Below, piece after piece: positions 5,952 to 6,160 of a DNA stretch of 6,160 nucleotides. This stretch comes from CAZXBB01 sp964638815 (GTDB lineage: Bacteria; Planctomycetota; Phycisphaerae; Phycisphaerales; SM1A02): assembly GCA_964638815.1 (NCBI GenBank), contig CAZXBB010000353.1, positions 1 through 6,160 on the forward strand. The letters run 5' to 3'. A model generated the notes under the pieces. That model saw only the letters and a program-made list of their open reading frames with translations. It was not told the DNA's origin and ran no database searches. The stretch's first letter is position 1. Each line of letters begins with the position of its first letter. The translations under genes were made by a program, and so were the position numbers.

Positions 5952-6000
5952 GACACTTCCTGAGACTCGTGCTCTGAAACTCGTCCCCTGAGACCCGTGC
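5948..6000. repeat. Degenerate CTGAGAC direct repeats in the convergent gap
   Basis: CTGAGAC occurs at 5948-5954, 5960-5966 and 5988-5994, with the variant CTGAAAC at 5974-5980. The last three units extend to a 14-bp period (CTGAGACTCGTGCT-like). The first unit contains the stop codon of the secreted-protein gene. The remainder of the gap to 6039 shows no convincing intrinsic terminator; a GACGGGGGCCCC / GCCCGTTG inverted element nearby (6070-6091) has no T-run. Confidence 0.55.
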
Positions 6001-6039
6001 CCCGGATCCTGCGTGACCGCAAGGCGGGAGCCCGGGGAA

Positions 6040-6160
6040 TCAACGCTCGCGAAGCTCGCTCACCAGCTTGACGGGGGCCCCTGCCCGTTGACCGTCACCA
6101 CTGTCAGGCGATCCACCTTCCATGCGCCGTCCGCGGCGCGTTCGACCTCGACGACGCACT
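6040..6160 (-). CDS. C-terminal fragment of an unknown protein, with a probable frame break
   Basis: Only the 3' end of this gene is in the window. The frame entering at 6158 reads VVEVERAADGAWKVDRLTVVTVNGQ, an alternating beta-strand pattern typical of the last strands of small domains (for example NTF2-like folds; not certain), then GPPSSW and a stop at 6060-6062. A second frame on the same strand, from 6072, reads VKLVSELRER and stops at 6040-6042; it looks like a natural charged C-terminus. One missing base in the G/C run 6073-6081 would join the two. Whether the break is real or a sequencing error cannot be told here. It is convergent with the secreted-protein gene. Confidence 0.5.
   Translation of the reverse strand, partial: VRRRGRTRRGRRMEGGSPDSGDGQRAGAPVKLVSELRER

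Noticed and set aside
1..6160. CRISPR array, tRNA or rRNA genes
   Set aside because: No evenly spaced identical repeats with unique spacers and no tRNA- or rRNA-like segments were seen by eye on either strand.

Overview
The window is GC-rich bacterial DNA from an organism I cannot name with certainty. A planctomycete (Phycisphaerae-like) or similar large-genome environmental bacterium fits best. The reasons are the large secreted multidomain protein of carbohydrate-enzyme type, the coiled-coil anchored protein with no family I recognise, the weak Shine-Dalgarno signals and the high GC. This is inference from style, not from a marker gene.

Layout, left to right. (1) 1-141 is the right-hand part of a structured repeat element cut by the window edge. 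(2) 91-2007 (minus) encodes a 638-residue fusion: an N-terminal SDR-type nucleotide-sugar-epimerase-like protein (TIGR01777/YfcH family), a Pro/Ala-rich linker built from a 12-bp tandem repeat, and a C-terminal Cof-type HAD domain whose nucleophilic Asp is replaced by Ser. Its stop codon and last 16 residues lie inside the first repeat copy. (3) 2009-2245 is a complete copy of the element, about 237 bp with ~29-bp terminal inverted repeats, ending 2 bp before the fusion gene's start codon. (4) 2285-3016 (minus) encodes a small membrane-anchored coiled-coil protein of unknown function. (5) 3017-3170 is a divergent intergenic region with four copies of a 15-bp tandem repeat. (6) 3171-5951 (plus) encodes a 926-residue secreted protein with a carbohydrate-binding-like jelly roll, Ig-like domains and a degenerate TIM-barrel-like glycosidase region. 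(7) 5952-6039 is a convergent gap with degenerate CTGAGAC repeats. (8) 6040-6160 is the C-terminal end of a minus-strand gene, probably frameshifted.

The most interesting signal is the repeat element. Its two copies differ in sequence, yet a long internal hairpin is preserved by three two-sided (compensatory) base-pair changes plus several one-sided changes, and a smaller hairpin keeps an identical AACCA loop. Together with the terminal inverted repeats this suggests a mobile or functional structured nucleic-acid element. Both copies have the same orientation, and each lies at the 3' end of a minus-strand gene, so the arrangement repeat-gene-repeat-gene looks cassette-like.

No functional link between the four protein genes is evident. 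The unknown anchored protein and the large secreted protein share a divergent promoter region and both appear to act outside the cytoplasm, which is the only hint of co-function.
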